The notes beneath the pieces are model-generated. The model had not been told where the DNA came from, did not search any database, and was given only the letters and a program-made list of their open reading frames with translations. A program made the position numbers and the translations under genes. Below are positions 9,291 through 19,415 of a DNA stretch of 51,026 bases, piece by piece. The stretch spans positions 1 through 51,026 of the forward strand of contig JAGPFZ010000012.1 of assembly GCA_018056245.1 (NCBI GenBank), written 5' to 3'. Source of the stretch: Bacteroidales bacterium (GTDB taxonomy: Bacteria; Bacteroidota; Bacteroidia; Bacteroidales; VadinHA17). The stretch's first letter is position 1. Each line of letters opens with the position of its first letter.

Positions 9291-11297
9291 TTATCTTTCG
9301 TCTTTAATAGGATCTTCTATAACCTGCAATAAATCGAACCATCCAACTCCCTGACCCGGCATTCTGAAAATTACATTTGTTTTAATTTCCGGTACAGTAT
9401 CCTCAGGAATTGTAACAAATGTAACAAATTGCCGCCACTCACTTTCAGGAACAAACCTTGCACGATGAAAATCTCCGAGTCCCACTTCGGCATATTGTGG
9501 CATGGGATTTTTCTTCAACGAATTCGAGAGTGAATCGGCTAATCGCTGTTCCGGATCGCATTTAGCCCATACAGAGATCATATATGAGTTACCCGGTTTA
9601 ACTTTTATTGGATAAAATGTAAGGCTGACTCCTGAATTTTCCTTTGGTGTAACAAGGCGAAGCGAAAAATTGCCTTCGAACGGAACTCTTGGGTCGGTGA
9701 AATATGTTGCTCCGCGGTCGGTGCCGGGCCTGGCATAACATGCTGAAGGGATACCCGGACTTGTGATATCCTCAAATCCAGGGTCGGCAAGCAGGTTATT
9801 TTTGAACGGTTTGATTATTATTGTGGGAGGCTCTATGTCTATTATATATGCCAGGGTACCGTACGATTGAATATAGTCGTGTATTAAACCTGCATTTACT
9901 GTTACAGTACGGTTTTCGAACAGTACCCTTGCCCTGCCGCTGATATTTTTATTTATGATGAGTTGCACGGAACGTGGTGAGTTCGTATTATTGACGGCCA
10001 CAACAAGTAATTGGCCGCGGCAGTACTTCGAAGTGACCGATATATCCTTTGAAAGCGAAGTTACAGGTATGCTCTCCTCGTCAGTCAGCAGCCATGGTAC
10101 AATTGTATTTACTTCTATTGCCATCTTGCCGCACTCGTTCCACATTGCAGTTGATTTAGGGAAAGCATTCAAGCCCTGTCTGATGAAATACTGGATACCT
10201 GTTGCACCTTCAATTATTGCCTGCCATGTCATGGTTCTAACTTCCTGTATGGTTGGTTCCCTCAGCCAGTGCTCTCCGCCTCCGAAAGCCTGCGGCACAA
10301 TCCAAACCGGCATTCTGCCGTCGAATTCTTTTTTAAGCCTTCGTGCAGCACTGCCTGCCATCGTTGGCGGAAAAACAGGTATCGGATAGGGGTCGGCCAT
10401 CACAATGTCCATTGCATTCGCATAATCCTTTGCTTTTGTAAAAGGAGTCATAAAAACTATTGTTATGGGGTGCCATGGATCGGTTTCTTTAATAACTCTG
10501 TAAATTTCTTCGAGTGTTTCGGGAGTTACCTTATTGCCGTCGGGTTCATCGGCAATGTACCATGCAAGAAGTGCCGGATGATCCATAAAAGATTTGACTT
10601 CGTTTATCAGAAGTTGCCTTCTTTTTTCGTCGTCCATTTTTCCGTTCTTTGAGTTAACGCCTCCTCCGCCTGCCACCGAAGTAAGATTATAATTAACTTT
10701 CATACCGAGCTCTGCACAACGATCCATATAAGCCTTTCTTTGATTCATCGTTTCAGGCAAAACCCTCTGATAGGGTGAAATAAGATTGAACCCTTTCACA
10801 ACCTCTTCTTCAGGAAGGGTGGGATGAACAGGCGTATAAGTATAAAATCCGAAAGGGAAAAAAGGAAGGCGATTCACTATAAGTCCTCCTGTCAATCTGT
10901 CGATCTTTACTTCATTGGGTTTGTGCCTAAGGATTACCAGCTTGCTTCTGCACCGATATTTCAGATTAGATATACCGGCTCGTGAGATTTCAGCTTCAAC
11001 TGTTCCAGAACCGACATAGTCATTGATTTCGAAAGCCAGCCTCATAATGTCTTCCTTGTACAAACCTTTCCATTCACCGATAATGTGTCCGTTATTTCTT
11101 AATGTGACATGAAGATTCGAATTCCTGAGTTTCGGAGGGATATGAAGAAGCATCTCACCCTTTTTCTCATCAGAAAAGAAACTTAATCGTGAAATCAAAG
11201 TGAATGAAGTTGTGTCAATAGTTTGACTGATAGAATGATAAGAAAAAAGTGTTATAAAAAGGATGGTTATAAATAATCTTCTCTTCTTAAAAATCAT
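9291..11297 (-). CDS. Secreted TIM-barrel glycosidase-like protein with C-terminal carbohydrate-binding domain
   Basis: The frame opens at 11390, but the ATG at 11297 is preferred because it starts a clean signal peptide (MIFKKRRLFITILFITLFSY). The 668-residue product has an N-terminal beta-sandwich region, a TIM barrel of the GH2/GH42-like clan A type (FPFGFYTYTP, then AWYIADEPDG with Asp250-Glu251 as a candidate acid/base, then WIVPQAFGGGEHW) and a C-terminal jelly-roll resembling CBM4/9 modules (LLADPGFED near residue 520 onward). This architecture is found in uncharacterised Bacteroidetes glycosidases. The exact family and substrate are not assigned. It is the first gene of a two-gene operon with the GH127-like lipoprotein. 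Confidence 0.7.
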   Translation of the reverse strand: MIFKKRRLFITILFITLFSYHSISQTIDTTSFTLISRLSFFSDEKKGEMLLHIPPKLRNSNLHVTLRNNGHIIGEWKGLYKEDIMRLAFEINDYVGSGTVEAEISRAGISNLKYRCRSKLVILRHKPNEVKIDRLTGGLIVNRLPFFPFGFYTYTPVHPTLPEEEVVKGFNLISPYQRVLPETMNQRKAYMDRCAELGMKVNYNLTSVAGGGGVNSKNGKMDDEKRRQLLINEVKSFMDHPALLAWYIADEPDGNKVTPETLEEIYRVIKETDPWHPITIVFMTPFTKAKDYANAMDIVMADPYPIPVFPPTMAGSAARRLKKEFDGRMPVWIVPQAFGGGEHWLREPTIQEVRTMTWQAIIEGATGIQYFIRQGLNAFPKSTAMWNECGKMAIEVNTIVPWLLTDEESIPVTSLSKDISVTSKYCRGQLLVVAVNNTNSPRSVQLIINKNISGRARVLFENRTVTVNAGLIHDYIQSYGTLAYIIDIEPPTIIIKPFKNNLLADPGFEDITSPGIPSACYARPGTDRGATYFTDPRVPFEGNFSLRLVTPKENSGVSLTFYPIKVKPGNSYMISVWAKCDPEQRLADSLSNSLKKNPMPQYAEVGLGDFHRARFVPESEWRQFVTFVTIPEDTVPEIKTNVIFRMPGQGVGWFDLLQVIEDPIKDER

Positions 11298-11483
11298 TTT
11301 ATTTGAAATTGTTTCTAAATATAGCAACTTTTGCGATTGGGATATCAAATCAATATTCTGGTAAGTATAAGTTAATTTATCAAAAAACATATAACATTAA
11401 GAAATTCAACAAAATGACCATTGCATGATTATCGAATTACAATTTTTCGGAATATTTTATATTTTTAAAACAAATATCTTTTT

Positions 11484-13589
11484 ATGAAACGTTTTTGTTT
11501 TTTAATTTTTCTTTTGGCAGCTTTACTTTTCTTGCCGGAAAAAGCTTTTTGTTAGAAAATTTATCTATCTCCTTCAGGGAATGACTTCAATCAAGGCACT
11601 CCTAAAAAACCACTTGCAACACTTAGTGCAGCCTGTAATATGGCGAGGCAGATACGCAAGGCCGATTTCACGGGCGGGCCCGTTGAGATTATTGCCCTTC
11701 CAGGTGAATATTTTATGATGCAACCTCTTTTGTTGACTGTTGACGATAGCGGTACAGAAGCATCGCCGCTTATTATTAAAGCAGAAAAGGAGACAAAGGC
11801 AGTATTCAAAGGAGGTGTCGAACTCACAGGTTTTGAGAAGGTAAATGACAGGCTCTGGAGGTGCTTTGTTCCTCAGGTCGGCTGGTACGATTCATATTTC
11901 GAACAGCTTTATGTGAACGGCCGGAGGGCAAAAAGAGCACGGACTCCGGATGAAGGATTTTTTACAGTAAAAAATGTTACGGAATCCGTTCTTGAAAAGG
12001 GTACGGGAAGATATCCATTGCTTGCAGTGCAAAAAATCGACCTCGATACTTCGGCTTATTTATGTTTCACCAACTTCTCGGATGACGATTATCGTGATGC
12101 CTTGATTATCTTTTATCATAGCTGGGATAATACACGTAAGAGGATTCTTGGTTACAGCAGAGAAACGTCCTCGATATATATTGCCGGCGAGGGAATGAAG
12201 CCATGGAATCCTTTAAACAGTAAGTCGAGATATTATATAGAAAATTATCGTTCAGCTCTCGATTCGCCGGGGGAGTGGTACCTCGACAGATCGGGATATC
12301 TTTACTATATACCTCTGGAGGGTGAGACTATCGAAAACACGAAATTTATTGCACCGGTAATCGAAGATATGATACTAATAAGCGGTGAATCGGTGGATAA
12401 AAAGGTTTCATATATCAGATTTGAAAACCTGTCATTTCAGTGTTCGGGTTACCGTACTCCGGCCGACGGCAACGAGCCGGCTCAGGCTGCTGCACCGCTT
12501 GGCGCAGCTATAACTCTGGATTTTGCAAGTAATATTGATTTCGTTGAATGCGAAATAGCACATACCGGCACTTATGCGGTGTGGTTTCGCAGAGCTGTTA
12601 GCTATTGTTCGGTAAATCAATGCTATATGCATGACCTTGGGGGTGGAGGAGTGAAAATCGGAGAGACGATCATCAGACCGTCGGCTGACGAAATAACAAA
12701 TCATATCATCGTTGACAACAATATAATTACCGATGCAGGTCATATCTTTCCCTGTGCCGTGGGTATTATCATTTTCCATGGAAGTGATAATAAGCTGACA
12801 CATAATGAAATATCCAACCTTCGTTATTCGGGCATATCAGTTGGCTGGGTCTGGGGCTATTCATATAGTCCGTCAAAACGGAATCTTATTGCATATAACC
12901 ATATTCATCATCTGGGATGGGGAGAACTTTGCGACATGGGAGGTGTTTACACACTTGGAGCATCTGAAGGTACTGTTGTCGCTAACAATGCAATTCATCA
13001 TATCTATTCATTTGATTATGGTGGATGGGGACTTTATACAGATGAGGGTTCCTATGGAATAACGATGGAAAATAACCTGGTTTATTGCTGTAAAAATTCT
13101 GGTTTTCATCAGCATTATGGAAAGGAAAATATAATAAGAAATAATATCTTCGCCTTAAATATAAGAGCACAATTACAGGCAACAAGGATCGAAGAACATC
13201 GTTCATTCACATTTACAAATAACATCGTTTATTTTGACAGTGGAACTCTATTTAGTAGCAACTGGCATAAAATCAATCTTTTAACAGATTATAATTGTTA
13301 TTGGGATACCCGTACAAGGGATATAAAATTCGGTACTTATTCATTTTCCGAATGGCAAAAATCGGGGAAAGATATTCACTCGATAATTGCCGATCCTTTG
13401 TTCATAAATGCCGGTGGATTCGATTTCAGGTTCAGGAGTCAGTCGGTTATAAAGAAAATAAAATTTATTCTATTTGATTACACTGAGGCAGGTGTTTACG
13501 GCGCCGATGAATGGAAAAAAACTGCTGTTTTCAGTCAGGTTCTCGAGAGAAAATTTGACGAGACGGTTGCAAAAATGGAATCAAGGTAA
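11484..13589 (+). pseudogene. Right-handed beta-helix (polysaccharide-degrading type) protein, broken by in-frame TAG at 11553
   Basis: An ATG at 11484 encodes a typical signal peptide (MKRFCFLIFLLAALLFLPEK), then a TAG at 11553-11555 interrupts the frame at codon 24. Directly after it the same frame continues as KIYLSPSGNDFNQGTPKKP, the usual first strand of secreted parallel beta-helix proteins, and stays open to 13589. The rest shows repeated beta-helix turns such as GSDNKLTHNEISNLRYSGISVG and NIIRNNIF. Translation could only restart at the ATG at 11640, giving 649 residues without signal peptide or first coils. Family members include lyases and glycosidases such as GH120-like or pectate-lyase-like enzymes; the substrate is unknown. 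A sequencing error or recoding is possible, but a nonsense mutation is simplest. Confidence 0.75.
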
Positions 13590-13675
13590 GAAAAAACAGA
13601 TGATATTACTTGATCTATAAGCTAATAATAAAATATTAAATAATAATTGATTAACATAAATTAAAAACGAATACT

Positions 13676-13927
13676 ATGAAAAATTAAATTATGTCGGTTA
13701 TTTTAGCTTTTGTGCCTTTACTCATTTTTTCTCAGCAGGAGAAAATCAATGTTATAGTTATTGGTGCCCATCCCGACGACTGTGACGGGAGGGCAGGAGG
13801 CACTGCAATTTTGTCTTTCAAAAGGCCGGGACTAATATTTTTGAAAACTTTATCGGATTCATTGCACGAAATTAATGTCAACATAATTAAAGTGATACAA
13901 CAAAGTGTAATATGCTTTCTCATTTAG
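13676..13927 (+). pseudogene. PIG-L family deacetylase remnant
   Basis: A short frame encodes a signal-like segment (MSVILAFVPLLIFSQQ) followed by NVIVIGAHPDDCDGRAGGTA, the zinc-binding AHPDD motif of PIG-L/LmbE N-acetylglucosaminyl deacetylases. Similarity ends about 60 residues in, whereas family members usually have about 250 residues or more. A further in-frame ATG at 13676 is followed after two codons by TAA, so the original start also seems damaged. The remaining sequence to 13927 looks unrelated. I call it a degraded gene lacking at least three quarters of its length; it sits next to the broken beta-helix gene. Confidence 0.75.
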
Positions 13928-14023
13928 TTAAAGATTTATATTTATATATATATTAATTTTGTGCTTGTAAGGTAAGGAAAAAACAAAAAATTGAACTGAA
14001 TTTAAAATATTTAGTGAAAATAT

Positions 14024-14031
14024 TAACTTTG
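14024..14031 (+). promoter_or_regulatory. Possible -7 box for proBA
   Basis: TAACTTTG matches TAnnTTTG and is preceded by TTTA at 14001-14004 with a 19-nt spacer. It lies 49 nt before the proB ATG. A second candidate, TAATTTTG, lies about 75 nt further upstream. No leader peptide or terminator hairpin was found here, unlike before the threonine genes. Confidence 0.4.
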
Positions 14032-14080
14032 TAACAAAATTCACAAAAAATAATTATGATGATAAAAAACATACATTATA

Positions 14081-15211
14081 ATGAGTTTTGATTTAAAAAA
14101 CAGAAAGTCGGAATTCTCAAGGATAACCGTTAAAATTGGAAGTAATGTTGTGACTCAGGATGACGGTACACTTAATAATTGGAGGATTTCGAGAATTGTG
14201 GAAGATGTGGCCATTTTATTCAGAAACGGAATTGAAGTGATTATTGTTACTTCAGGTGCTGTGGCTGCGGGCAGAGGGGAACTTGTTCCTTCGAAAAAGA
14301 CGAATGAGATTGCTGCAAAACAGGTACTTGCTGCCATAGGGCAGGTGAAGCTTATGGCTACTTACCAGTATCTATTTGGAAAATATGGCATAAAGGTCGG
14401 TCAGGTGCTTGCAACAAAAGAGAGTTTTAGCGATCGCAGGCATTATCTCAATATGAAAAATTGCATTTCAGCGATGCTTGAGAATCATGTGATTCCGGTT
14501 GTAAATGAAAATGATACGATATCAATAAATGAACTAATGTTCACCGATAATGATGAACTTTCAGGCCTGATTTCGTCAATGATGGATTGTAAATCACTCC
14601 TCATTTTGTCGAATGTTGACGGTATCTTTAAAGGAGTGCCCGGTCAAAGTGGTTCGGAACTTATAAAAGAAGTATTGGCTAATTCGGATGATGTAGTAAA
14701 GTACATTTCTGGTGACCGATCGGAAACAGGACGCGGTGGAATGATAACAAAATATCTGAATGCAAGAAAAATTGCTTCTGAAGGTATAAGCGTCTTCATT
14801 GCAAACGGTTTGCGTGATTCCATTTTAACTGATATCATAAGAGGGAAAGATGTTCCATGCACAAAGTTTGTACCGGCAGAGAAACACAAAAAAAGCATTA
14901 AGAAATGGATTGCTCATTCCGAGACGTTTACCAGAGGAGAAGTAATAATTAACAGCGGAGCAAGAGATGCATTACTTGGGAACAAGGCATCCAGTCTCCT
15001 TTTGATAGGAGTTACAGGCATATCGGGCTTATTCAAAAAAGGTGACATTGTAAAAATTATAAGTGAAGACGGCGAAGTTATTGGATTGGGAAAATCGGAA
15101 TACGATTCAGAAAAGGCAAAGATGTATATAGGACAAAAATGTAATAAACCTCTTGTTCATTATAATTATCTTGTGATAAACCAGAAGGAAGGCGCAGAGT
15201 CTGCAGTGTAA
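14081..15211 (+). CDS. proB: Glutamate 5-kinase
   Basis: First enzyme of proline synthesis: phosphorylates glutamate to gamma-glutamyl phosphate in the cytosol. The 376-residue protein has the amino-acid kinase fold with KIGSNVVTQDDG at the start, IVTSGAVAAGRGEL, PVVNENDTISINELMFTDNDELS and RGGMITKYLNARKIA. The C-terminal 90 residues form a PUA domain, as in Escherichia coli ProB. The ATG at 14081 places the first kinase strand at the expected distance. proA follows after 24 nt, so the two enzymes that make glutamate semialdehyde are cotranscribed. Confidence 0.95.
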   Translation: MSFDLKNRKSEFSRITVKIGSNVVTQDDGTLNNWRISRIVEDVAILFRNGIEVIIVTSGAVAAGRGELVPSKKTNEIAAKQVLAAIGQVKLMATYQYLFGKYGIKVGQVLATKESFSDRRHYLNMKNCISAMLENHVIPVVNENDTISINELMFTDNDELSGLISSMMDCKSLLILSNVDGIFKGVPGQSGSELIKEVLANSDDVVKYISGDRSETGRGGMITKYLNARKIASEGISVFIANGLRDSILTDIIRGKDVPCTKFVPAEKHKKSIKKWIAHSETFTRGEVIINSGARDALLGNKASSLLLIGVTGISGLFKKGDIVKIISEDGEVIGLGKSEYDSEKAKMYIGQKCNKPLVHYNYLVINQKEGAESAV

Positions 15212-15235
15212 TAAAAATTAAATTTCATCAAAAGA

Positions 15236-16483
15236 ATGAATTGTTTGCCAGTTTTTAAAAAAGCCGCAGCAGCGGGGCAGATATTATCTGTTACCGAAAG
15301 TGAAAAAAGAGATTATGTATTGCAGAAACTTGCCAATGTTATCGAGAAAGATATTCCATTCATTCTTCAGGAGAATTTCAAGGATCTTACAAAAATGAAT
15401 ATTTCCGATCCGCGTTATGATCGCCTGCTGCTCGATGAAGGGAGAATAAGAAACATTGCTTCAGATATACGGAATGTCGTTTCATTGCCGCAGCCTGTAG
15501 GAAGAGTTCTTTATAAGAATGTAAGACCTAACGGGTTAATAATTAAGAAAGTTGCAGTACCCTTCGGTGTTATTGGGATTATATATGAATCGAGGCCAAA
15601 CGTTACTCTCGACGTGTTCACGCTTTGTTTCAAATCGGGGAATGCCTGTGTTCTTAAAGGCGGAAGTGATGCTATCAATTCGAACAGAGCTATTGTAAGC
15701 ATAATTCAGCGTGTTTTGGAAGAGGAAGGAATTGACACAGGCGTTGTATCGCTTCTTCCACCAGGCAGAAATGAAACGGCACAGCTCATGAAAGCCCGTG
15801 AATATATCGATCTGATAATACCACGAGGCGGAAAGGAACTGATCGAATTTGTGAGGGAAAATTCTAAGGTGCCGGTAATTGAAACAGGTGCCGGAATATG
15901 CCATACTTATTTCGATGAATATGGCGATAAGGAGAAAGGGAAAATCATTATCAACAATGCAAAAACACGTAGAGTAAGCGTATGTAATGCACTTGACTGC
16001 CTGATTATTCATAAAAAACGACTTGAGGATCTGGCATATATAACTGAATTATGTGCTGAGAAAAATGTCATAATTTATGCCGATAAACAGGCAATGAAAC
16101 ATCTTAAAGGGAAGTATCCTTCAGATCTTTTGAAACCTGCAGATAAAAATTCGTATGGAACAGAATTTTTATCTTATAAAATGGCAGTTAAGACAGTAGA
16201 GAGCTTTGATAAAGCTGTGGAACATATAACACGTTATGGTTCAAAGCATAGCGAAGCAATAATATCAGAAAACAGTGAAAGAATAAACATGTTTTTTCGC
16301 CGTATTGATGCTGCGGCTGTTTATTCAAATGCATCGACAGCTTTTACTGATGGAGCCCAATTTGGTCTGGGAGCAGAAATAGGAATATCAACCCAAAAAC
16401 TTCATGCAAGAGGGCCGATGGGGCTTGAAGAACTTACAACGTATAAATGGATTATTGAGGGAAACGGGCAGATAAGAAGCTGA
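15236..16483 (+). CDS. proA: Gamma-glutamyl phosphate reductase (glutamate-5-semialdehyde dehydrogenase)
   Basis: Second proline-pathway enzyme; reduces gamma-glutamyl phosphate to glutamate-5-semialdehyde with NADPH. The 415-residue length and motifs fit Pro[52 protein letters not shown] and the active-site cysteine region [15 protein letters not shown], ending with [26 protein letters not shown]. It lies directly after proB. Pyrroline reductase (proC) is not in this window. About 80 nt of AT-rich spacer separate it from icd, so read-through is possible. Confidence 0.95.
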   Translation: MNCLPVFKKAAAAGQILSVTESEKRDYVLQKLANVIEKDIPFILQENFKDLTKMNISDPRYDRLLLDEGRIRNIASDIRNVVSLPQPVGRVLYKNVRPNGLIIKKVAVPFGVIGIIYESRPNVTLDVFTLCFKSGNACVLKGGSDAINSNRAIVSIIQRVLEEEGIDTGVVSLLPPGRNETAQLMKAREYIDLIIPRGGKELIEFVRENSKVPVIETGAGICHTYFDEYGDKEKGKIIINNAKTRRVSVCNALDCLIIHKKRLEDLAYITELCAEKNVIIYADKQAMKHLKGKYPSDLLKPADKNSYGTEFLSYKMAVKTVESFDKAVEHITRYGSKHSEAIISENSERINMFFRRIDAAAVYSNASTAFTDGAQFGLGAEIGISTQKLHARGPMGLEELTTYKWIIEGNGQIRS

Positions 16484-16563
16484 AAAATTTCTTATTTTCA
16501 CAGGCTATTAAGAAAAAAGAATACTTTCTGACTTCATAATTTACCTCATTAAAAAAATAAACG

Positions 16564-17829
16564 GTGGTACCTGAAAAAATAGAAATGCGAGAGGGTTTAT
16601 TACGTGTACCGGATTACCCGGTAATACCTTTCATAGAGGGTGATGGTACAGGCCCTGATATCTGGAGAGCCGCAGTAAGAGTTATTGATGCTGCAGTTGA
16701 AAAAGCCTATTCCGGCCGGCATAAAATATTCTGGCAGGAGGTTCTGGCAGGTGAAAAGGCTTTTAATTTGAAGGGTCAATGGCTCCCGGAAGAAACGATT
16801 GAGGCTTTCAGAGATTATCTGGTTGGTATAAAGGGACCTCTTACAACTCCGGTTGGAGAAGGAATCCGCTCACTCAACGTGGCTCTCAGACATGAACTTG
16901 ATCTTTATACCTGCTACAGGCCGGTGAGATGGTACAAAGGAGTCCCTTCGCCGGTTAAGCATCCGGAACAGGTTGATATGCATATTTTCAGAGAGAATAC
17001 CGAAGATATTTATGCAGGTATTGAATTTATGACAGGAGAACCTCAGACATTGAAGTTCAAAGATTTCCTTATAAAGGAAATGGGTGTAAAGTCTATAAGA
17101 TTCCCGGATACTTCTTCATTTGCTGTGAAACCTGTTTCGATAGAAGGAACTGAACGACTTGTACGACAGGCAATAAGATTTGCCATAGAAAAGAATTTGC
17201 CTTCAGTAACATTTGTTCATAAGGGAAACATAATGAAATTTACTGAAGGTTCCTTCATGAAATGGGGTTATGCACTTGCTGAAAGGGAATTCGGACCGAA
17301 GGTTTTTACGTGGAATACTTACAGAAATATTTCCAGAGAAAAAGGAGAAGAGACTGCCGATAACGCCCTTAAAAATGCTGTAGAGGAGAAAAAGATGATT
17401 ATTAAAGATGTCATAACCGATGCTTTTCTTCAGCAAATACTTACTAGGCCTGCAGATTATTCGGTAATTGCCACCCTAAACCTGAACGGCGATTATATTT
17501 CTGATGCCCTTGCTGCAATAGTAGGTGGTATTGGCATTGCGCCAGGGGCAAATATAAACTTCGAAACAGGACATGCAATTTTTGAAGCTACTCATGGAAC
17601 AGCACCTAAATATGCTGGACAGGATAAAGTAAATCCCGGATCGGTAATACTTTCCGGAGCTCTTATGCTCGATTATATAGGGTGGAAAGAAGCTGCTGAA
17701 AGAATTCATTACGGAATCGAATGTGCAATATCTGCCGGAAAAGTTACATACGACTTTTACCGATTGATGGAGGGCGCAGTAATGGTAAAGACGTCAGAGT
17801 TTGCAGATGAAATAATAAAAGCTATGTAA
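16564..17829 (+). CDS. icd: Isocitrate dehydrogenase (NADP-dependent)
   Basis: TCA-cycle enzyme oxidising isocitrate to 2-oxoglutarate. At 421 residues it matches the E. coli-type homodimeric family. Visible motifs are [12 protein letters not shown], the substrate loop [23 protein letters not shown] (shown here as key region; its serine is the phosphorylation site in enterobacteria), [13 protein letters not shown], and [16 protein letters not shown], whose Lys-Tyr pair indicates NADP preference. The first start codon is GTG at 16564; an ATG at 16585 is possible, but the GTG keeps the usual N-terminal length. The citrate synthase gene follows after 10 nt. No aconitase gene is adjacent. Confidence 0.93.
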   Translation: MVPEKIEMREGLLRVPDYPVIPFIEGDGTGPDIWRAAVRVIDAAVEKAYSGRHKIFWQEVLAGEKAFNLKGQWLPEETIEAFRDYLVGIKGPLTTPVGEGIRSLNVALRHELDLYTCYRPVRWYKGVPSPVKHPEQVDMHIFRENTEDIYAGIEFMTGEPQTLKFKDFLIKEMGVKSIRFPDTSSFAVKPVSIEGTERLVRQAIRFAIEKNLPSVTFVHKGNIMKFTEGSFMKWGYALAEREFGPKVFTWNTYRNISREKGEETADNALKNAVEEKKMIIKDVITDAFLQQILTRPADYSVIATLNLNGDYISDALAAIVGGIGIAPGANINFETGHAIFEATHGTAPKYAGQDKVNPGSVILSGALMLDYIGWKEAAERIHYGIECAISAGKVTYDFYRLMEGAVMVKTSEFADEIIKAM

Positions 17830-17839
17830 TTTTTAAAAG

Positions 17840-19195
17840 ATGAGTGAAAACGGATTTTTAACAAAATTCGAGGATTATGTGCGTGATGCTTGCAAGATGG
17901 ACAATAATCTGTTCGAATTGTACGACGTTAAAAGAGGCCTTCGAAACAGTGACCGCACGGGTGTGCTTGTTGGCCTGACAAATATAGGAGATGTGGTGGG
18001 ATACGAAAAGAAGGAAGGTAAAATTATTCCTGTTCCGGGCCGTTTGTTATACAGAGGCATTGACATTTCGGATTTAACACATGGTTTTCAGAAAGAAAAC
18101 AGACATGGTTTTGATGAGATTGTATATCTATTACTTACCGGTAAATTACCAACTGCCGACGAGCTAAAGGAATTCTCGGCATATCTTGCTTCTCTAAGAG
18201 CATTGCCTGATTCTTTCATAAACAATATGATCCTGTCTCTTAAAGGCAAGGATGTGCTTAATATTCTTGCGAGATCAGTTCTTGGCCTATACACACTCGA
18301 TGAGGACCCTGATAATATTTCGCTCGACAATATGATAAGGCAATCGCTCAACCTTATTGCCAAATTCCCTTCGATAATAGCATATTCCTACCAAGCATTA
18401 CGTCATGCGTATTATGGTAAGACTCTATCAATAAGGCATCCGCGAACCGACATAACTACAGCCGAGAACTTTCTGCACCTGGTAAAGGGAGATACTTATA
18501 CAAAACTTCAGGCCGACATGGTAGACCTGGCACTCGTCCTTCATGCCGAGCATGGCGGAGGAAACAATTCAACTTTTACAATGCGGGTAACAAGCTCGAC
18601 CGAAACTGATATTTATTCTGCAGTCACAGCAGCCATAGGATCACTTAAAGGCCCGCTGCATGGTGGAGCTAATCTGAAAGTGCTCGAAATGATGGAAAAC
18701 ATAAAGAAAAATGTGAAGGACTGGAAAGACAGAGAAGAGGTTTCAAACTATCTGATGAAAATCCTGAGAAAAGAAGCCAATGACCATACAGGAAAAATTT
18801 ATGGCGTTGGTCATGCAGTATATACAATTTCCGATCCCAGGGCAGTGCTTCTTAAAGAAAAAGCAAGAGAACTTGCTTCAGAAGCGAGACGCCTCGATGA
18901 ATTCAATCTTTATTGTCTGGTCGAAGAACTTACCCCTGAAATCTTTAAAGAATTCAAAAACGGGCAAAACGATAAGACAGTATGCGTTAATGTGGACTTC
19001 TATTCGGGATTTGTTTATTCTTGCATAGGAATTCCAAGAGATCTTTATACTCCACTTTTCGCCATGTCGAGAATTGCAGGATGGTGTGCTCACAGAATAG
19101 AAGAACTTACTTTTTGTGCAAAAAGGATTATCAGGCCTGCATTTAAGAATGTTTATGGAAACAGGTCGTATGTTCCCATTAATGAGCGAAACTGA
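17840..19195 (+). CDS. gltA: Citrate synthase
   Basis: Condenses acetyl-CoA and oxaloacetate to citrate. The 451-residue protein carries the family catalytic set: His in KGPLHGGANLKVLEMM, His in YGVGHAVYTISDPRA and Asp in VCVNVDFYSGFVY, plus the early strand VPGRLLYRGIDISDLTHGF. It is longer than the E. coli enzyme by an N-terminal helical extension, a form seen in Bacteroidetes. With icd it supplies 2-oxoglutarate, the precursor of glutamate and thus of the proline made by the upstream proBA genes. The threonine promoter starts 30 nt after its stop. Confidence 0.93.
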   Translation: MSENGFLTKFEDYVRDACKMDNNLFELYDVKRGLRNSDRTGVLVGLTNIGDVVGYEKKEGKIIPVPGRLLYRGIDISDLTHGFQKENRHGFDEIVYLLLTGKLPTADELKEFSAYLASLRALPDSFINNMILSLKGKDVLNILARSVLGLYTLDEDPDNISLDNMIRQSLNLIAKFPSIIAYSYQALRHAYYGKTLSIRHPRTDITTAENFLHLVKGDTYTKLQADMVDLALVLHAEHGGGNNSTFTMRVTSSTETDIYSAVTAAIGSLKGPLHGGANLKVLEMMENIKKNVKDWKDREEVSNYLMKILRKEANDHTGKIYGVGHAVYTISDPRAVLLKEKARELASEARRLDEFNLYCLVEELTPEIFKEFKNGQNDKTVCVNVDFYSGFVYSCIGIPRDLYTPLFAMSRIAGWCAHRIEELTFCAKRIIRPAFKNVYGNRSYVPINERN

Positions 19196-19224
19196 AGAAA
19201 AAAATAAAAAATATTTTAAAATTA

Positions 19225-19255
19225 TTTGGATATTGATTTAAAAAACATATTTTTG
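19225..19255 (+). promoter_or_regulatory. Bacteroidetes promoter of the threonine operon
   Basis: TTTG at 19225-19228 and TATTTTTG at 19248-19255 are exactly 19 nt apart, a full match to TTTG-N19-TAnnTTTG. The predicted start is near 19262, only about 14 nt before the leader ATG. Confidence 0.75.
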
Positions 19256-19275
19256 TCGTCATAAATTTAAAAACT

Positions 19276-19356
19276 ATGAATTTTACAAGCACAGGAAACA
19301 CTACCGTTACGACAGAAACAGGGACGCTGTTGTACTGGGGATGCTGTGCTTTATAA
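19276..19356 (+). CDS. thrL: Threonine operon leader peptide
   Basis: A 26-codon ORF (ATG 19276, TAA 19354-19356) begins about 14 nt after the predicted transcription start. Eight of 26 residues are threonine, at positions 4, 6, 9, 10, 12, 13, 15 and 17, and four different Thr codons are used. The C-terminal part is LLYWGCCAL. Being followed by a terminator hairpin and the aspartokinase-thrB-thrC operon, it fits a leader peptide whose translation senses charged tRNA-Thr. I infer this from codon content and position. It was not in the list of long frames because it is so short. Confidence 0.85.
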   Translation: MNFTSTGNTTVTTETGTLLYWGCCAL

Positions 19357-19390
19357 AGGAAGATGTAGGATTAAAGTTTATGCCATCCCC
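19337..19390 (+). promoter_or_regulatory. Antiterminator pairing in the threonine leader
   Basis: GGGGATG at 19337-19343, inside the last codons of the leader ORF, is the exact complement of CATCCCC at 19384-19390, which overlaps the 5' arm and loop of the terminator; a U-G pair can extend it. A ribosome stalled on the early Thr codons would leave GGGGATG free to pair, blocking the terminator. A ribosome reaching the stop codon would cover it. Confidence 0.7.
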
Positions 19391-19415
19391 GCAAAAAGGA
19401 TGGCATTTTTGTTGT
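19380..19415 (+). terminator. Attenuator terminator before the threonine genes
   Basis: A hairpin with arms ATGCCATCC (19380-19388) and GGATGGCAT (19398-19406), 9-nt loop, is followed directly by TTTTGTTG. It ends 17 nt before the aspartokinase ATG and lies 24 nt after the leader stop codon, the layout of an intrinsic terminator used for attenuation. Confidence 0.8.

Noticed and set aside
13900-14080. Search for a proline leader peptide and attenuator before proB
   Set aside because: No Pro-rich ORF and no GC-containing hairpin with T tract were found; the region has only AT-rich promoter-like sequence.
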